A stretch of DNA of 64,000 bases, taken from assembly GCF_004212215.1 (NCBI RefSeq), contig NZ_QVFV01000003.1, forward strand, positions 310,001 to 374,000. Reading direction: 5' to 3'. Source of the stretch: Leptolyngbya iicbica LK (GTDB taxonomy: Bacteria > Cyanobacteriota > Cyanobacteriia > Phormidesmidales > Phormidesmidaceae). A program made the translations under genes and the position numbers. Below are positions 9,127-17,327 of the stretch, piece by piece (position 1 is the stretch's first letter; every line of letters starts with the position of its first letter). The notes beneath the pieces were generated by a model. It was not told where the DNA came from. It saw nothing but the letters and a program-made list of their open reading frames with translations, and made no database searches.

Positions 9127-9777
9127 TTAACGGCTAAACGGCACGATGGCATCGTCAGCGATCGCATAAGCGGTGGTTTCAGCGGTTAGCGAAATGGTAT
9201 GCCCCCCGGTAAAGTCGCCAAATGATGGCAGGGTAAGACGCTGGAGGGCCGCTTCCCAGTAAAAGCAGGGTAATCGCAGGCGATCGCCTTTGCCCCCTAC
9301 CTGTACGCAGGGATGGATGTGGCCGCACACGTTTAAGGTGTCGTTATTGGGTAGGGGCTCGTGGCTGAGGAGGATGTCATCCAAATCAATGGGCTCGGTG
9401 TAGCAGGTCAGAGAGAACTGCGAGAGTTCGCTGGCGAGGGGGCGATCGTGGTTGCCGAGAATCAGGTGGGCCTCGAACTGTGTAGTCGCTAAAAACTTGA
9501 GCCAGGCATCAATCACTTCATCCACCATGCCAGATCGAGCATGAAACAAATCGCCCAGGATAAAGAGTCGCGTGGCTTGGGTCCGGGATTGGGCTTGCTG
9601 CAGTCGCTGTAGCGTGGCCTGGTTAACTTGGCTGGGGATGGGAATGCCGCAATGTTGAAAGGTTTCGGATTTGCCCAAATGTACGTCAGAGACCAGCAGG
9701 GCGGCCTGTTGGGGCAGATAAACGGCTTTTTCGGGCAGTAGGGTCAGCGTTTGATGGTTTAGGACAACCGTTTCCAT
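9127..9777 (-). CDS. pdeM: PdeM-like metallophosphoesterase/endonuclease
   Basis: A 216-residue calcineurin-like phosphoesterase of the ligase-associated DNA-damage-response type (PdeM). All metal-ligand motifs are present: SDVHLGK near residues 30-36, GDLFHAR, GNHDR, and the C-terminal pair LSHEP and CGHIHP. In many bacteria this gene sits with an ATP-dependent DNA ligase, a Lhr-like helicase and an exonuclease; none is adjacent here. It is divergent from the 2-oxoglutarate oxygenase with about 105 bases between starts. Family assignment is good; the DNA-repair role rests on the family name and not on context. Confidence 0.85.
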   Translation of the reverse strand: METVVLNHQTLTLLPEKAVYLPQQAALLVSDVHLGKSETFQHCGIPIPSQVNQATLQRLQQAQSRTQATRLFILGDLFHARSGMVDEVIDAWLKFLATTQFEAHLILGNHDRPLASELSQFSLTCYTEPIDLDDILLSHEPLPNNDTLNVCGHIHPCVQVGGKGDRLRLPCFYWEAALQRLTLPSFGDFTGGHTISLTAETTAYAIADDAIVPFSR

Positions 9778-9882
9778 ATTGTTTCTGGGCTTAGCGTTTT
9801 TACTGTGCCACAGCGTTTAGTGTTTGAGGAGCGACGACTCTCGCTAAAGTGGGGGCGATCGCGGCTCCCGTTGGTAACCACC

Positions 9883-10806
9883 ATGTCCCAAACCATTCCT
9901 GTTTTGAGTCTGCAACAGTTTTTGCAAGGTACGCCAGCGGAGCAGTCTGCTTTTGTGCAGCAATTGGGCGAGGCGTTGGGGGCGATCGGGTTTTTCGCCC
10001 TTGTCGATCACGGCATTGATGGCGGGCTCATTCAAGCCGCCTATGCGGCAGCCGAAGCGGTGTTTACGCTGCCCGCTAGCGTCAAGCAGCAGTACGAAGA
10101 CCGAGCGCTGCACGGTCAGCGAGGGTTTACGGCGTTTGGACGCGAGCACGCCAAGGACTCTCCCTATCCCGATCTCAAGGAGTTTTGGCACATTGGCCCA
10201 GAGCAGGTTTTGCCAATGAATCTGTGGCCAGCGGAGGTACCGAGTTTTAAGCCCGCGATGTTGACCTTATTTACCGAGCTCGATCGCTGTGCGCAAGTTT
10301 TGCTCGAAGCCTGTGCGCGATTTCTTGATTTGCCCCCAAGGTCGCTGGCTGATGCGACGGTGAATAGTCCGACGCTATTACGGGTTTTGCATTATCCGCC
10401 GGTGTCGCCGGAACAGCCCCCGGCGCAGCTGCGGGCAGCGGCCCACGAAGATATCAACCTGATTACGTTACTCTGCGAAGCGACGGCTCCAGGATTGGAA
10501 TTGCAGCAAGGGGATGGCACTTGGTTACCGATCGCGGCGATTCCGGGGCAGATCATTGTGGATACGGGGGATATGCTGCAAAACCTGACGAATGGCTTAT
10601 TCAAAAGCACGACTCATCGGGTGCTGAACCCGGACAACGATCGCGATCGGCGGTTTTCGCTACCGTTTTTTGTCCACCCTCGTGCAGAAATTGATTTGTC
10701 ACCGCGTCCGGGTTGTGTGGCTCGCACAGGCGGCAAACCCCGTTTTCCACAAATTACAGCTGGGGAATATCTGCATCTGCGCCTGCAAGAAATTGGGTTG
10801 ACTTAG
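9883..10806 (+). CDS. 2-oxoglutarate/Fe(II) dioxygenase, isopenicillin-N-synthase-like
   Basis: A 307-residue soluble oxygenase. The DIOX_N region (IGFFALVDHGI, then the RGFTAFGRE segment) is followed by the catalytic jelly roll. The iron ligands are H188 and D190 (AHEDIN) and H245 (TTHRVLN), and the 2-oxoglutarate-binding Arg-x-Ser is in RRFSLPFF. The ATG at 9883 (MSQTIPVL) is chosen over one 78 bases upstream because the family begins at that sequence and the longer start would run into the divergent promoter. Relatives include gibberellin-oxidase-like and ethylene-forming enzymes; the substrate cannot be read from sequence. Confidence 0.88.
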   Translation: MSQTIPVLSLQQFLQGTPAEQSAFVQQLGEALGAIGFFALVDHGIDGGLIQAAYAAAEAVFTLPASVKQQYEDRALHGQRGFTAFGREHAKDSPYPDLKEFWHIGPEQVLPMNLWPAEVPSFKPAMLTLFTELDRCAQVLLEACARFLDLPPRSLADATVNSPTLLRVLHYPPVSPEQPPAQLRAAAHEDINLITLLCEATAPGLELQQGDGTWLPIAAIPGQIIVDTGDMLQNLTNGLFKSTTHRVLNPDNDRDRRFSLPFFVHPRAEIDLSPRPGCVARTGGKPRFPQITAGEYLHLRLQEIGLT

Positions 10807-11291
10807 CGCCGTGTTAAGGGGGGGCGAACTCATGGGCAAGGGCCAGAGCGATGAGAACTGAATCCGTTGTTCGCCGGGAACAAGGTCTACGATCGCGACT
10901 ACCCGTTGCTGGAGAATGGCTAGGGGCCAGGGATGTACTGGGCAGTGGCGAATCATGTGCCAGGTTCGTTAAAACCAGTCATAGATGTTTACTTTACAAA
11001 CGGTGAAACGCCCGGACTGATAGAAAAAACGCTCTTAGAATGGGGGCGATACTGGCGTTTGCCGAGTCCCTAAAGGTGAGCCCGGTAGATTTTGAGCGAG
11101 CGCCGATCCGTGATTGCCAGACGAGTCGTCCCCAACGTTCGGTGCGTCACCGCTTCGAGGAGGGCTGCACAGCCTGCATGATGACGCCATTGAGTGCTAG
11201 CCAGGAGGCAGAGTCATGCTTAATGGTGCGCTCGACGTCGCGCAAACGCTTGCGGGCCGACGGTTTATTCTTCTGCTTTGAACTTAACGCG
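10807..11291. other. Intergenic region, no gene seen
   Basis: 485 bases between the oxygenase and the MazG-like gene. The frame of the downstream gene extends back to an ATG at 11040, but that added stretch is Arg/Cys-rich and unlike the protein body, so I treat it as non-coding leader. A minus-strand ORF overlapping the oxygenase 3' end has no protein character. Confidence 0.45.
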
Positions 11292-12872
11292 ATGTCTTCT
11301 AACTCTGCTTCGACACTGACGGGTTACCAGTTTTTTCAGGGGATATGTCAGCCTGATGAGCCAGCGGCCATGGTGATTGCACCGATGCGGCCCAGCGATG
11401 ATGTGCAACAAAAAACGGCAGCACTGCAGCAAATTTTGCATACGCTGATGGCAGCGGATAGCGGCTGGCCGACAGATCAGCCCCAAACGTCTGAAACGCT
11501 GTTGCCCTATGTGATGGATGAAGCGGAGGAACTGTTAGAGGCTTTACAAGCAGAGCCTCAGACGACGGCAGCCGCGGCGGCCCAGCGGCTCAGTGCGGGC
11601 TCCCCCCGTTTGTTGACTGAGTTGAGCGCGGATTGGCTATGGGCGATCGCGGCGAGTATGCCCATCGCGATGCAACTGCTGGAAGGGGTTGCCGCTAACA
11701 TTCATGACTGGCCTCAGGTTTATGGCATTCGCCTGGTGCCCATGCTGGAAATTAAAACGGATGAGGTGACTTACACCCTCGATCTGACGACGCAAAGTTG
11801 GGGCTCTTTGGTGCCAGCGGTGGCGCCAGAGGCGGCTATGCAATTGCTCGATCTGCCTGCGGCTCCCTGGGTCACGGCGGCCACGTTGCAAACCCAGATC
11901 CGCGATCGCAGCACTGCTCTAGTGCCCGGCCTCCGTCCTTGGTTTGCCGGAGTCGCCGTCCAACTCTGTCTGCCAGATCACCCGTGGATGACGGCTCAAG
12001 CGCGACTCGTCTTGCCCTTGCTGCCTCTGACGATGCAGGTTACGGCACCCGAGCCCACCGCGTTGGAAATGCCCCTGGCGTATGTCGAAGCGTCGGGATT
12101 GCCCACCGCGCGAGTTTGGGAAGCGGAAGCACTGCCCACAACTGTGATTGAGACTAGCACTGCGATTTTGAATGCGCCCGCCCAGGCTTACCCGTGGACG
12201 CTGGATGCGGAACTGAGTTTTGCGGAGCCGGGAGCGGTGGTGGCGGCCATGTCAGCCCGGCAGCAGCAGGCATTGGGCCAGCGGGTGGTGGCATATGCGC
12301 GCGGGCAACCTCAACTCACGCTCTCTGCGTTGTTAGAGACGGTGCTCAGCAGCCTAGCGGCCCCTGAATTGGGGGGGCTGACGCTGGGCCACTCGCCGAT
12401 CTCGTTGTCAGAGCTCTGCAACCAGGTGAAATGGTTATGGATTCAAGCGAGTCAGGAATATATGCCGCTGATGCGGGGGCTGTCGGCACAGCAATTGCAG
12501 TCTGGGCGTCCATGGCAGTCGGGCACATTGATGAGTCAGGGCCAATTGGTGTTGTTATCAGAGGGAGAGGCGATCGCGGCTCTGGATGTCGCAACGAGCG
12601 AATGGATCGCCGCCGCGCCGACTTTAGCGGCGACCGATCTACTGCACCTGCCGCCGGTTTTTCAATCGCAGGTGGCGATCTGGTCAGTTGAGCAGTTAAC
12701 TAGCCAGATTAACCAAACAGTGGCGGCGCGATCGCCAGTATTGGCTAGCCTGATGACGGCTCCCCCGGTACAGCTATGGTCACCACAGGACGACCTATTT
12801 CCTGACTTACAGCTGCCAACCCTCGCCCTGCGCTGGCAGATTGAGTTGACCTTTTTGACCTCGACCTTCTAA
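11292..12872 (+). CDS. Large hypothetical protein with degenerate MazG-like N-terminus
   Basis: A 526-residue protein without close recognition. Residues about 40-140 resemble MazG nucleotide pyrophosphohydrolases: ALQQILHTLMAADSGW, then QTSETLLPYVMDEAEELLEAL (compare MazG WDREQTHESL..YLLEEAYEVLDAI), and later ELSADWLWAIAAS in place of ELGDLLLQVV. The first acidic cluster is DEAEE rather than EExxE and the second is ExxxD rather than ExxD, so activity is doubtful. The remaining 380 residues are Ala/Leu/Pro-rich, apparently soluble, with no motif I know. Start chosen at MSSNSAST. It is convergent with the amylase gene; a small hairpin (12899-12917) lies between the stops. Confidence 0.72.
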   Translation: MSSNSASTLTGYQFFQGICQPDEPAAMVIAPMRPSDDVQQKTAALQQILHTLMAADSGWPTDQPQTSETLLPYVMDEAEELLEALQAEPQTTAAAAAQRLSAGSPRLLTELSADWLWAIAASMPIAMQLLEGVAANIHDWPQVYGIRLVPMLEIKTDEVTYTLDLTTQSWGSLVPAVAPEAAMQLLDLPAAPWVTAATLQTQIRDRSTALVPGLRPWFAGVAVQLCLPDHPWMTAQARLVLPLLPLTMQVTAPEPTALEMPLAYVEASGLPTARVWEAEALPTTVIETSTAILNAPAQAYPWTLDAELSFAEPGAVVAAMSARQQQALGQRVVAYARGQPQLTLSALLETVLSSLAAPELGGLTLGHSPISLSELCNQVKWLWIQASQEYMPLMRGLSAQQLQSGRPWQSGTLMSQGQLVLLSEGEAIAALDVATSEWIAAAPTLAATDLLHLPPVFQSQVAIWSVEQLTSQINQTVAARSPVLASLMTAPPVQLWSPQDDLFPDLQLPTLALRWQIELTFLTSTF

Positions 12873-12932
12873 GTCAGCACTTCCTTAGGTTTCAGGTTAT
12901 GGCACCCTTGGGGCCATCACGTAGAGAGTCGG

Positions 12933-14603
12933 TTAGCCATTCATGTTCTCTGGTTGAGACAGCAGCGGATTTTGCTCAACCCAGACGGAGACGGAACCCC
13001 CGTTGCAGCGAAATTCGGCCCAGCCATATTCATTCGTGTGAATCGGCCCTTTAATGTGGCCCGTGATGTCATAAAACGGGCGATTGGGCTTGCCCACTTC
13101 CATCCATTTGGTGCCCGCTGGCCCGTCACTGAGAATCACCGCCATCGCGTGGGGATGATGTTCCGTGCCGAGTCGCGTCCAGCCGATGGTGTTGAAATGG
13201 TCGATGTAGTCGTACTGGGGTCCGTAGGCAAAATTACTGCGAGCAAACAAAAGGCGATCGATGATCCACTGGTGAGAATCCATCCAAATTTCGTATTCAT
13301 TGCCGTCGGGCGCTTTGTCGCGATAGTGTGCGCCGTAGTAGTCGGCATAAAAGACGCAGGGATAGCCCTGCTCGCGCAGCAAAATAATGGCGTAGGCTAG
13401 CGGCTTAAACCAAGACTCGACAATCGATTCCAAAGCCTGCAAGGGCTGCGTGTCGTGATTTTCGACCAGGGTGACGGCAAATAAGGGCAGCTCTTTCATC
13501 AGGCTGCCGTCAAAAATGCGCCGCATGTCATAGTTGCCGCCTGCTTTGCTGGCTTTGTGGAAGTTGTGGTGTAGTGGCGCATCAAAGAGGTTGAGCCGTC
13601 CCCCCGCATTGCCGATATACCAACTCAGGGTGCCAAAGTCATACGTCCAATATTCGCCGACGCAGAACAGATCGCGTCCGGTGTGGGCTTCGAGATGGTC
13701 GAGCCATTCGTTAAAGAAATCGCCGTTGATGTGTTTAATGGCGTCGAGCCGAAAGCCGTCCGCGCCGATTTCATCCAGCATCCACTCACCCCAATATTTC
13801 AATTCGCCTTTGACTTCGGGGTGGTTCATATCCAGGTCGCTGCCCATCAGGTAGTCGTAGTTGCCGCGTTCTAAGTCGACCTTGGTTTCAAAGCTTTTGT
13901 CGGCCATTTTCCACACGGCTTTGAAGTTGGGATCAGCGCTGTTGTAATCCACTGAGTCAAAGTGATACCAGTGCCACTTCATGCTGGAATATTGGTCGCC
14001 CCGGCCTCCGCTGCCGTTGGTGCCGCGAAAGTCAAAGCCTGTCCACGCGCGGATCTGGCGGGCTCCCCCCAGTGGCTGATTGCGATTGTGGGGATCGTAG
14101 GGGATCGCATCGAATTCTTCTTCAAAGTCAGCGGCCATTTTGTGGTTAAACACCACGTCGGCGTAAATTTGGATGCCGTTTTGGCGACAGGTTTGCACCG
14201 CTGCAACGTACTCATCTTTAGTGCCGTATTTGGTACGAATGGTGCCGCGCTGATCAAATTCTCCCAGGTCAAACAGGTCATAAATGCCGTAGCCGACGTC
14301 GTAACTGCCGCCGATGCCTTTGTAAGCCGGGGGCAGCCAAAGGGCGGTGAAGCCCGCATTAGCCAGCATGGGGGCGTCTTCTTTCAGCTTTTGCCAGTGG
14401 GTGCCGTCGGGCTCGATGTACCAGTGAAACCACTGCATCATGGTGCCGTTGAATTCGGCGGGGGCTTTTTTGGCGGCGATCGCAGGGGCGTTAGTCTTCA
14501 CCCAATCCTGGAGGGCCAGTTCGGCGGTTTTCAGGACATCAGCCTGGAGGGCTTTGCCGATCGCACGAAAGTTTTCTTTGAGTTGCTGAAAAGGTGTCGA
14601 CAT
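12933..14603 (-). CDS. Alpha-amylase, GH13 subfamily 5-like
   Basis: A 556-residue (beta/alpha)8 amylase resembling cytoplasmic and liquefying bacterial alpha-amylases (MMQWFHWY opening, then ALWLPPAYKG, DVVFNHK). Catalytic residues are all present: nucleophile D287 (GFRLDAIKH), acid/base E317 (FCVGEYW) and transition-state stabiliser D384 (LVENHDTQ). There is no signal peptide, so it should act on internal glycogen or maltodextrins. Residues 1-50 are a charged helical extension (QQLKENFRAIGKALQADVLK) not found in the Bacillus enzymes. The ATG at 14603 is preferred to a TTG four codons upstream. Transcription converges with the MazG-like gene. Confidence 0.92.
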   Translation of the reverse strand: MSTPFQQLKENFRAIGKALQADVLKTAELALQDWVKTNAPAIAAKKAPAEFNGTMMQWFHWYIEPDGTHWQKLKEDAPMLANAGFTALWLPPAYKGIGGSYDVGYGIYDLFDLGEFDQRGTIRTKYGTKDEYVAAVQTCRQNGIQIYADVVFNHKMAADFEEEFDAIPYDPHNRNQPLGGARQIRAWTGFDFRGTNGSGGRGDQYSSMKWHWYHFDSVDYNSADPNFKAVWKMADKSFETKVDLERGNYDYLMGSDLDMNHPEVKGELKYWGEWMLDEIGADGFRLDAIKHINGDFFNEWLDHLEAHTGRDLFCVGEYWTYDFGTLSWYIGNAGGRLNLFDAPLHHNFHKASKAGGNYDMRRIFDGSLMKELPLFAVTLVENHDTQPLQALESIVESWFKPLAYAIILLREQGYPCVFYADYYGAHYRDKAPDGNEYEIWMDSHQWIIDRLLFARSNFAYGPQYDYIDHFNTIGWTRLGTEHHPHAMAVILSDGPAGTKWMEVGKPNRPFYDITGHIKGPIHTNEYGWAEFRCNGGSVSVWVEQNPLLSQPENMNG

Positions 14604-15081
14604 AGAAGCGCACAAGGGTGGAGGACGAAGTGGCCTTAGCGTACGGCGTTCAAGACAGGGAATGGGCAGTCGTCTTCGAAAACTGGACTCAAACTATCCG
14701 CATCACCAGTCGCCAGAGCCATCTCTGAAACCGCCTAAATAAAGTCGGGGCTCTGGTCAAATTTAATCGACTACGGCAGCCTTGGCACGATCGCAGCAAA
14801 ACACTGGAACATTCCGCCGCGATCGCCGCATATCAAAGAAATGCCCCGACTAGCAAGGTTTTGTCGTCTCAGATACCAGAATCGCATCAGGCTTTAGGAA
14901 ACGTTACAAGAGTTATTGAATCGTTCCATAAATTCCGAAGAAAACCCTAAAGCTTTTACGGAATTAAAATCACTCTTCCTAAAGTGATAGCAATCCACCT
15001 CGGAGAAGATAGCGCTGTCAGCAATTGCTGGTGATTGACTATCGCCGGGTTTAAGGGTTCTGGATTGCACGTTTAATTTCT
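14604..15081. other. Divergent intergenic region before ctaA
   Basis: 478 bases between the amylase start and ctaA. AT-rich around 14880-15000. It should contain the ctaAB promoter, but I cannot identify a convincing hexamer pair. Confidence 0.45.
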
Positions 15082-16065
15082 ATGTCAGCCAACATCCCTT
15101 TTGATTCTGCTCCGCGATTACAAAATTTATTTAGCGTATTTAGCGCTGACAAACGCCTGGCCGCTCCGATGCGGTTGCGGCGGCTGATTTGGAAACTCGC
15201 GATCGCGACATTGGCGTTGATGGCCGTTGGTAGCGCCACTCGCGTCATGAATGCCGGATTGGCCTGTCCCGATTGGCCGCTCTGTTATGGCCAGCTGGTG
15301 CCGAGCCAGCAAATGAACCTGCAAGTCTTTTTGGAATGGTTTCATCGGCTGGATGCGTCGCTGATTGGCTTGATGTCGATCTGGTTAGCGGTGCAGGCTT
15401 GGTGGTGCCGTCGTGATGTGCCGACTTGGCTGCCTGGGGCCACGGTCGGAGCGGTCTTGTTGATCATGGTGCAGGGGGCGCTGGGTGGTCTCACGGTGAC
15501 TGAACTGTTGCGGTTTGATATTGTCACCGCGCATCTGGGCACGGCCCTCGCCTTTTTGCTGACGCTGTTGGTGATTGGTTTGGGCTTGACGCCTTATCAG
15601 GGGTTGGGCACTTCTGGCCGATTGCCCTTTATTGGGGCGATCGCGACTGGATTGGTTTACATCCAGTGCTTGTTGGGAGCCCTCGTGGGCTCTCGCTGGG
15701 CCGCCCACCAATGCCTCGGCGGTGCCCAACTCTGTCAGGTTATGGATAGTCACTTGATTGGCGTCGTGCCGCCTACTGTCGCCATTTTGGGATTGCTGCT
15801 GGTGTCTTGGCGTACGCCGGCGCTGCATCCTTGGTTGCGACGACTCACGATGTTGATCGGCACGTTATTGGCGAGCCAGATTGTGCTGGGCATTGCCACC
15901 TTGCAGCTACACCTTCAGGTCGAGCCGTTGACCGTGACTCACCATACCGTTGGCGCGACCCTGACCGCTGCGTTAATGGCCTTTACCGTATTGGCTTGGC
16001 GCGATCGCCAAGCGGCTCCCACCGCCCTGGCCGACGATACCTCGCGACTTGCTTCCACGATTTAG
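15082..16065 (+). CDS. ctaA: Heme A synthase (COX15/CtaA)
   Basis: A 327-residue membrane enzyme that oxidises the C8 methyl of heme O to give heme A for cytochrome aa3 oxidase. The first membrane span is followed by the diagnostic LACPDWPLCYG loop, then EWFHRLDA, TAHLGTAL and HHTVGA, which supply the conserved heme-ligand histidines. Cys pairs in the middle loop (HQCLGGAQLCQ) match the CtaA type with disulfides. About eight spans are visible. The ctaB gene follows 90 bases later in the same direction, giving the usual cyanobacterial ctaA-ctaB order. The oxidase subunits are not in the window. Confidence 0.95.
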   Translation: MSANIPFDSAPRLQNLFSVFSADKRLAAPMRLRRLIWKLAIATLALMAVGSATRVMNAGLACPDWPLCYGQLVPSQQMNLQVFLEWFHRLDASLIGLMSIWLAVQAWWCRRDVPTWLPGATVGAVLLIMVQGALGGLTVTELLRFDIVTAHLGTALAFLLTLLVIGLGLTPYQGLGTSGRLPFIGAIATGLVYIQCLLGALVGSRWAAHQCLGGAQLCQVMDSHLIGVVPPTVAILGLLLVSWRTPALHPWLRRLTMLIGTLLASQIVLGIATLQLHLQVEPLTVTHHTVGATLTAALMAFTVLAWRDRQAAPTALADDTSRLASTI

Positions 16066-16155
16066 CCCTGCGGCCAGCGAGTTATCGGTTATCAAAGACG
16101 GGCGATCGCCCTCATTTTCATACTTGCTTTCTCATTTTTAAGGATTTCACTGCAT

Positions 16156-17151
16156 ATGCAGACTTCTCCCACTTGGCAGAGTCCCACGCCTCACCACGAC
16201 AGCTTTTGGCAAGTTTGCCGCAGCTATTGGCAACTCACAAAGCCGAGAATTATTCCGCTTTTGTTAATCGAGACGGCGGCGAGCATGTTGGTCGCGGCAC
16301 AGGGCACGGTTGAGCCGCTGTTGCTCTTGGTAACCCTGTTGACGGGGGCCCTGGCGGCGGCCTCGGCCCAATCGATTAACTGCATCTACGATCGCGATAT
16401 CGACTTCGATATGGAGCGTACTCGGCATCGCCCGATTCCCTCCGGTCGCATTCAGCTGCGAGATGCGCTGATTTTTGCGGTGGTGCTGGCGGCGACGGCC
16501 TTTGCCTTGCAAACATTGGTCGCTAACGTGCTTAGTGCCACCCTCGAAATGGTCGGAATCGCCGTGTATGTGGGCGTCTACACTCACTGGCTCAAGCGCT
16601 CTTCGACTCAAAATATTGTGATCGGCGGCGCTGCGGGGGCGATTCCGCCCCTGGTGGGTTGGGCTGCCGTCACGGGTGAACTCAGCTGGGCCGCCTGGCT
16701 GTTTTTTGCCATCGTCTTTATCTGGACGCCACCGCACTTTTGGGCGCTGGCGCTGGTGATTCAAGACGACTATGCCAAGGTCGGCGTGCCAATGCTGCCA
16801 GTGGTCGTGGGCGATGAAGCGACTGCCAAGCAAATCTGGGCCTATACGCTGCTGTTGGTGCCGATTACTTTATTGATGACGGTGCCGCTGCATGCAACCG
16901 GTTGGGTCTATGGGGCGATCGCACTCTACCTAGGCTGGATTTTTCTCCGCAAGGCTTGGGACTTATTGCAAACGCCCAGCGATCGCGATCAGGCCAAGTC
17001 TCTGTTCAAATACTCCATCCTTTACATGATGGCCCTCTCAGCTGGGATGGTGATCGATAGTCTGCCGGTGACTCGCGCCGCGATCACCGCCCTCAGCCAG
17101 CAGGTCTACGAATTTGCCAGCGTCTTGATGCCGCTGTTAACGGGCGCATAA
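16156..17151 (+). CDS. ctaB: Protoheme IX farnesyltransferase (CtaB)
   Basis: A 331-residue UbiA-superfamily prenyltransferase that adds a farnesyl group to protoheme to make heme O, the substrate of CtaA. The prenyl-diphosphate/Mg-binding motif is seen in [19 protein letters not shown], and a second Asp motif lies near [14 protein letters not shown]. About nine hydrophobic spans follow a soluble N-terminus ([13 protein letters not shown]). Second gene of the ctaA-ctaB operon, ended by a long perfect hairpin at 17212-17257. Confidence 0.95.
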   Translation: MQTSPTWQSPTPHHDSFWQVCRSYWQLTKPRIIPLLLIETAASMLVAAQGTVEPLLLLVTLLTGALAAASAQSINCIYDRDIDFDMERTRHRPIPSGRIQLRDALIFAVVLAATAFALQTLVANVLSATLEMVGIAVYVGVYTHWLKRSSTQNIVIGGAAGAIPPLVGWAAVTGELSWAAWLFFAIVFIWTPPHFWALALVIQDDYAKVGVPMLPVVVGDEATAKQIWAYTLLLVPITLLMTVPLHATGWVYGAIALYLGWIFLRKAWDLLQTPSDRDQAKSLFKYSILYMMALSAGMVIDSLPVTRAAITALSQQVYEFASVLMPLLTGA

Positions 17152-17211
17152 CCCCAAGGTTTATCGGCCCAGCCGCTTCGAACTGCTAGAACAGGCCGTT
17201 GTCTCTCACTC

Positions 17212-17257
17212 AAAAGCCGCTGTATTGATCATCTTTTGGAAATCAATACAGCGGCTT
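17212..17257. terminator. Long hairpin between ctaB and argZ
   Basis: A perfect sixteen-base stem (AAGCCGCTGTATTGAT against ATCAATACAGCGGCTT) with a twelve-base loop lies between two convergent genes. The A-run before it and the TTCTT after it allow it to terminate either strand, though the T-tracts are short. Confidence 0.7.
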
Positions 17258-17327
17258 CTTGATCGATTAGGTTGCTGGCTGGGGTCAGCGCCAGGGAACG
17301 TCAAACCTGTTTCGCCTCAGCATGAGA

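Noticed and set aside
11040-11291. 84-residue N-terminal extension of the MazG-like protein
   Set aside because: Composition (Arg, Cys) differs from the rest and no homology is recognisable; the ATG at 11292 is more likely.
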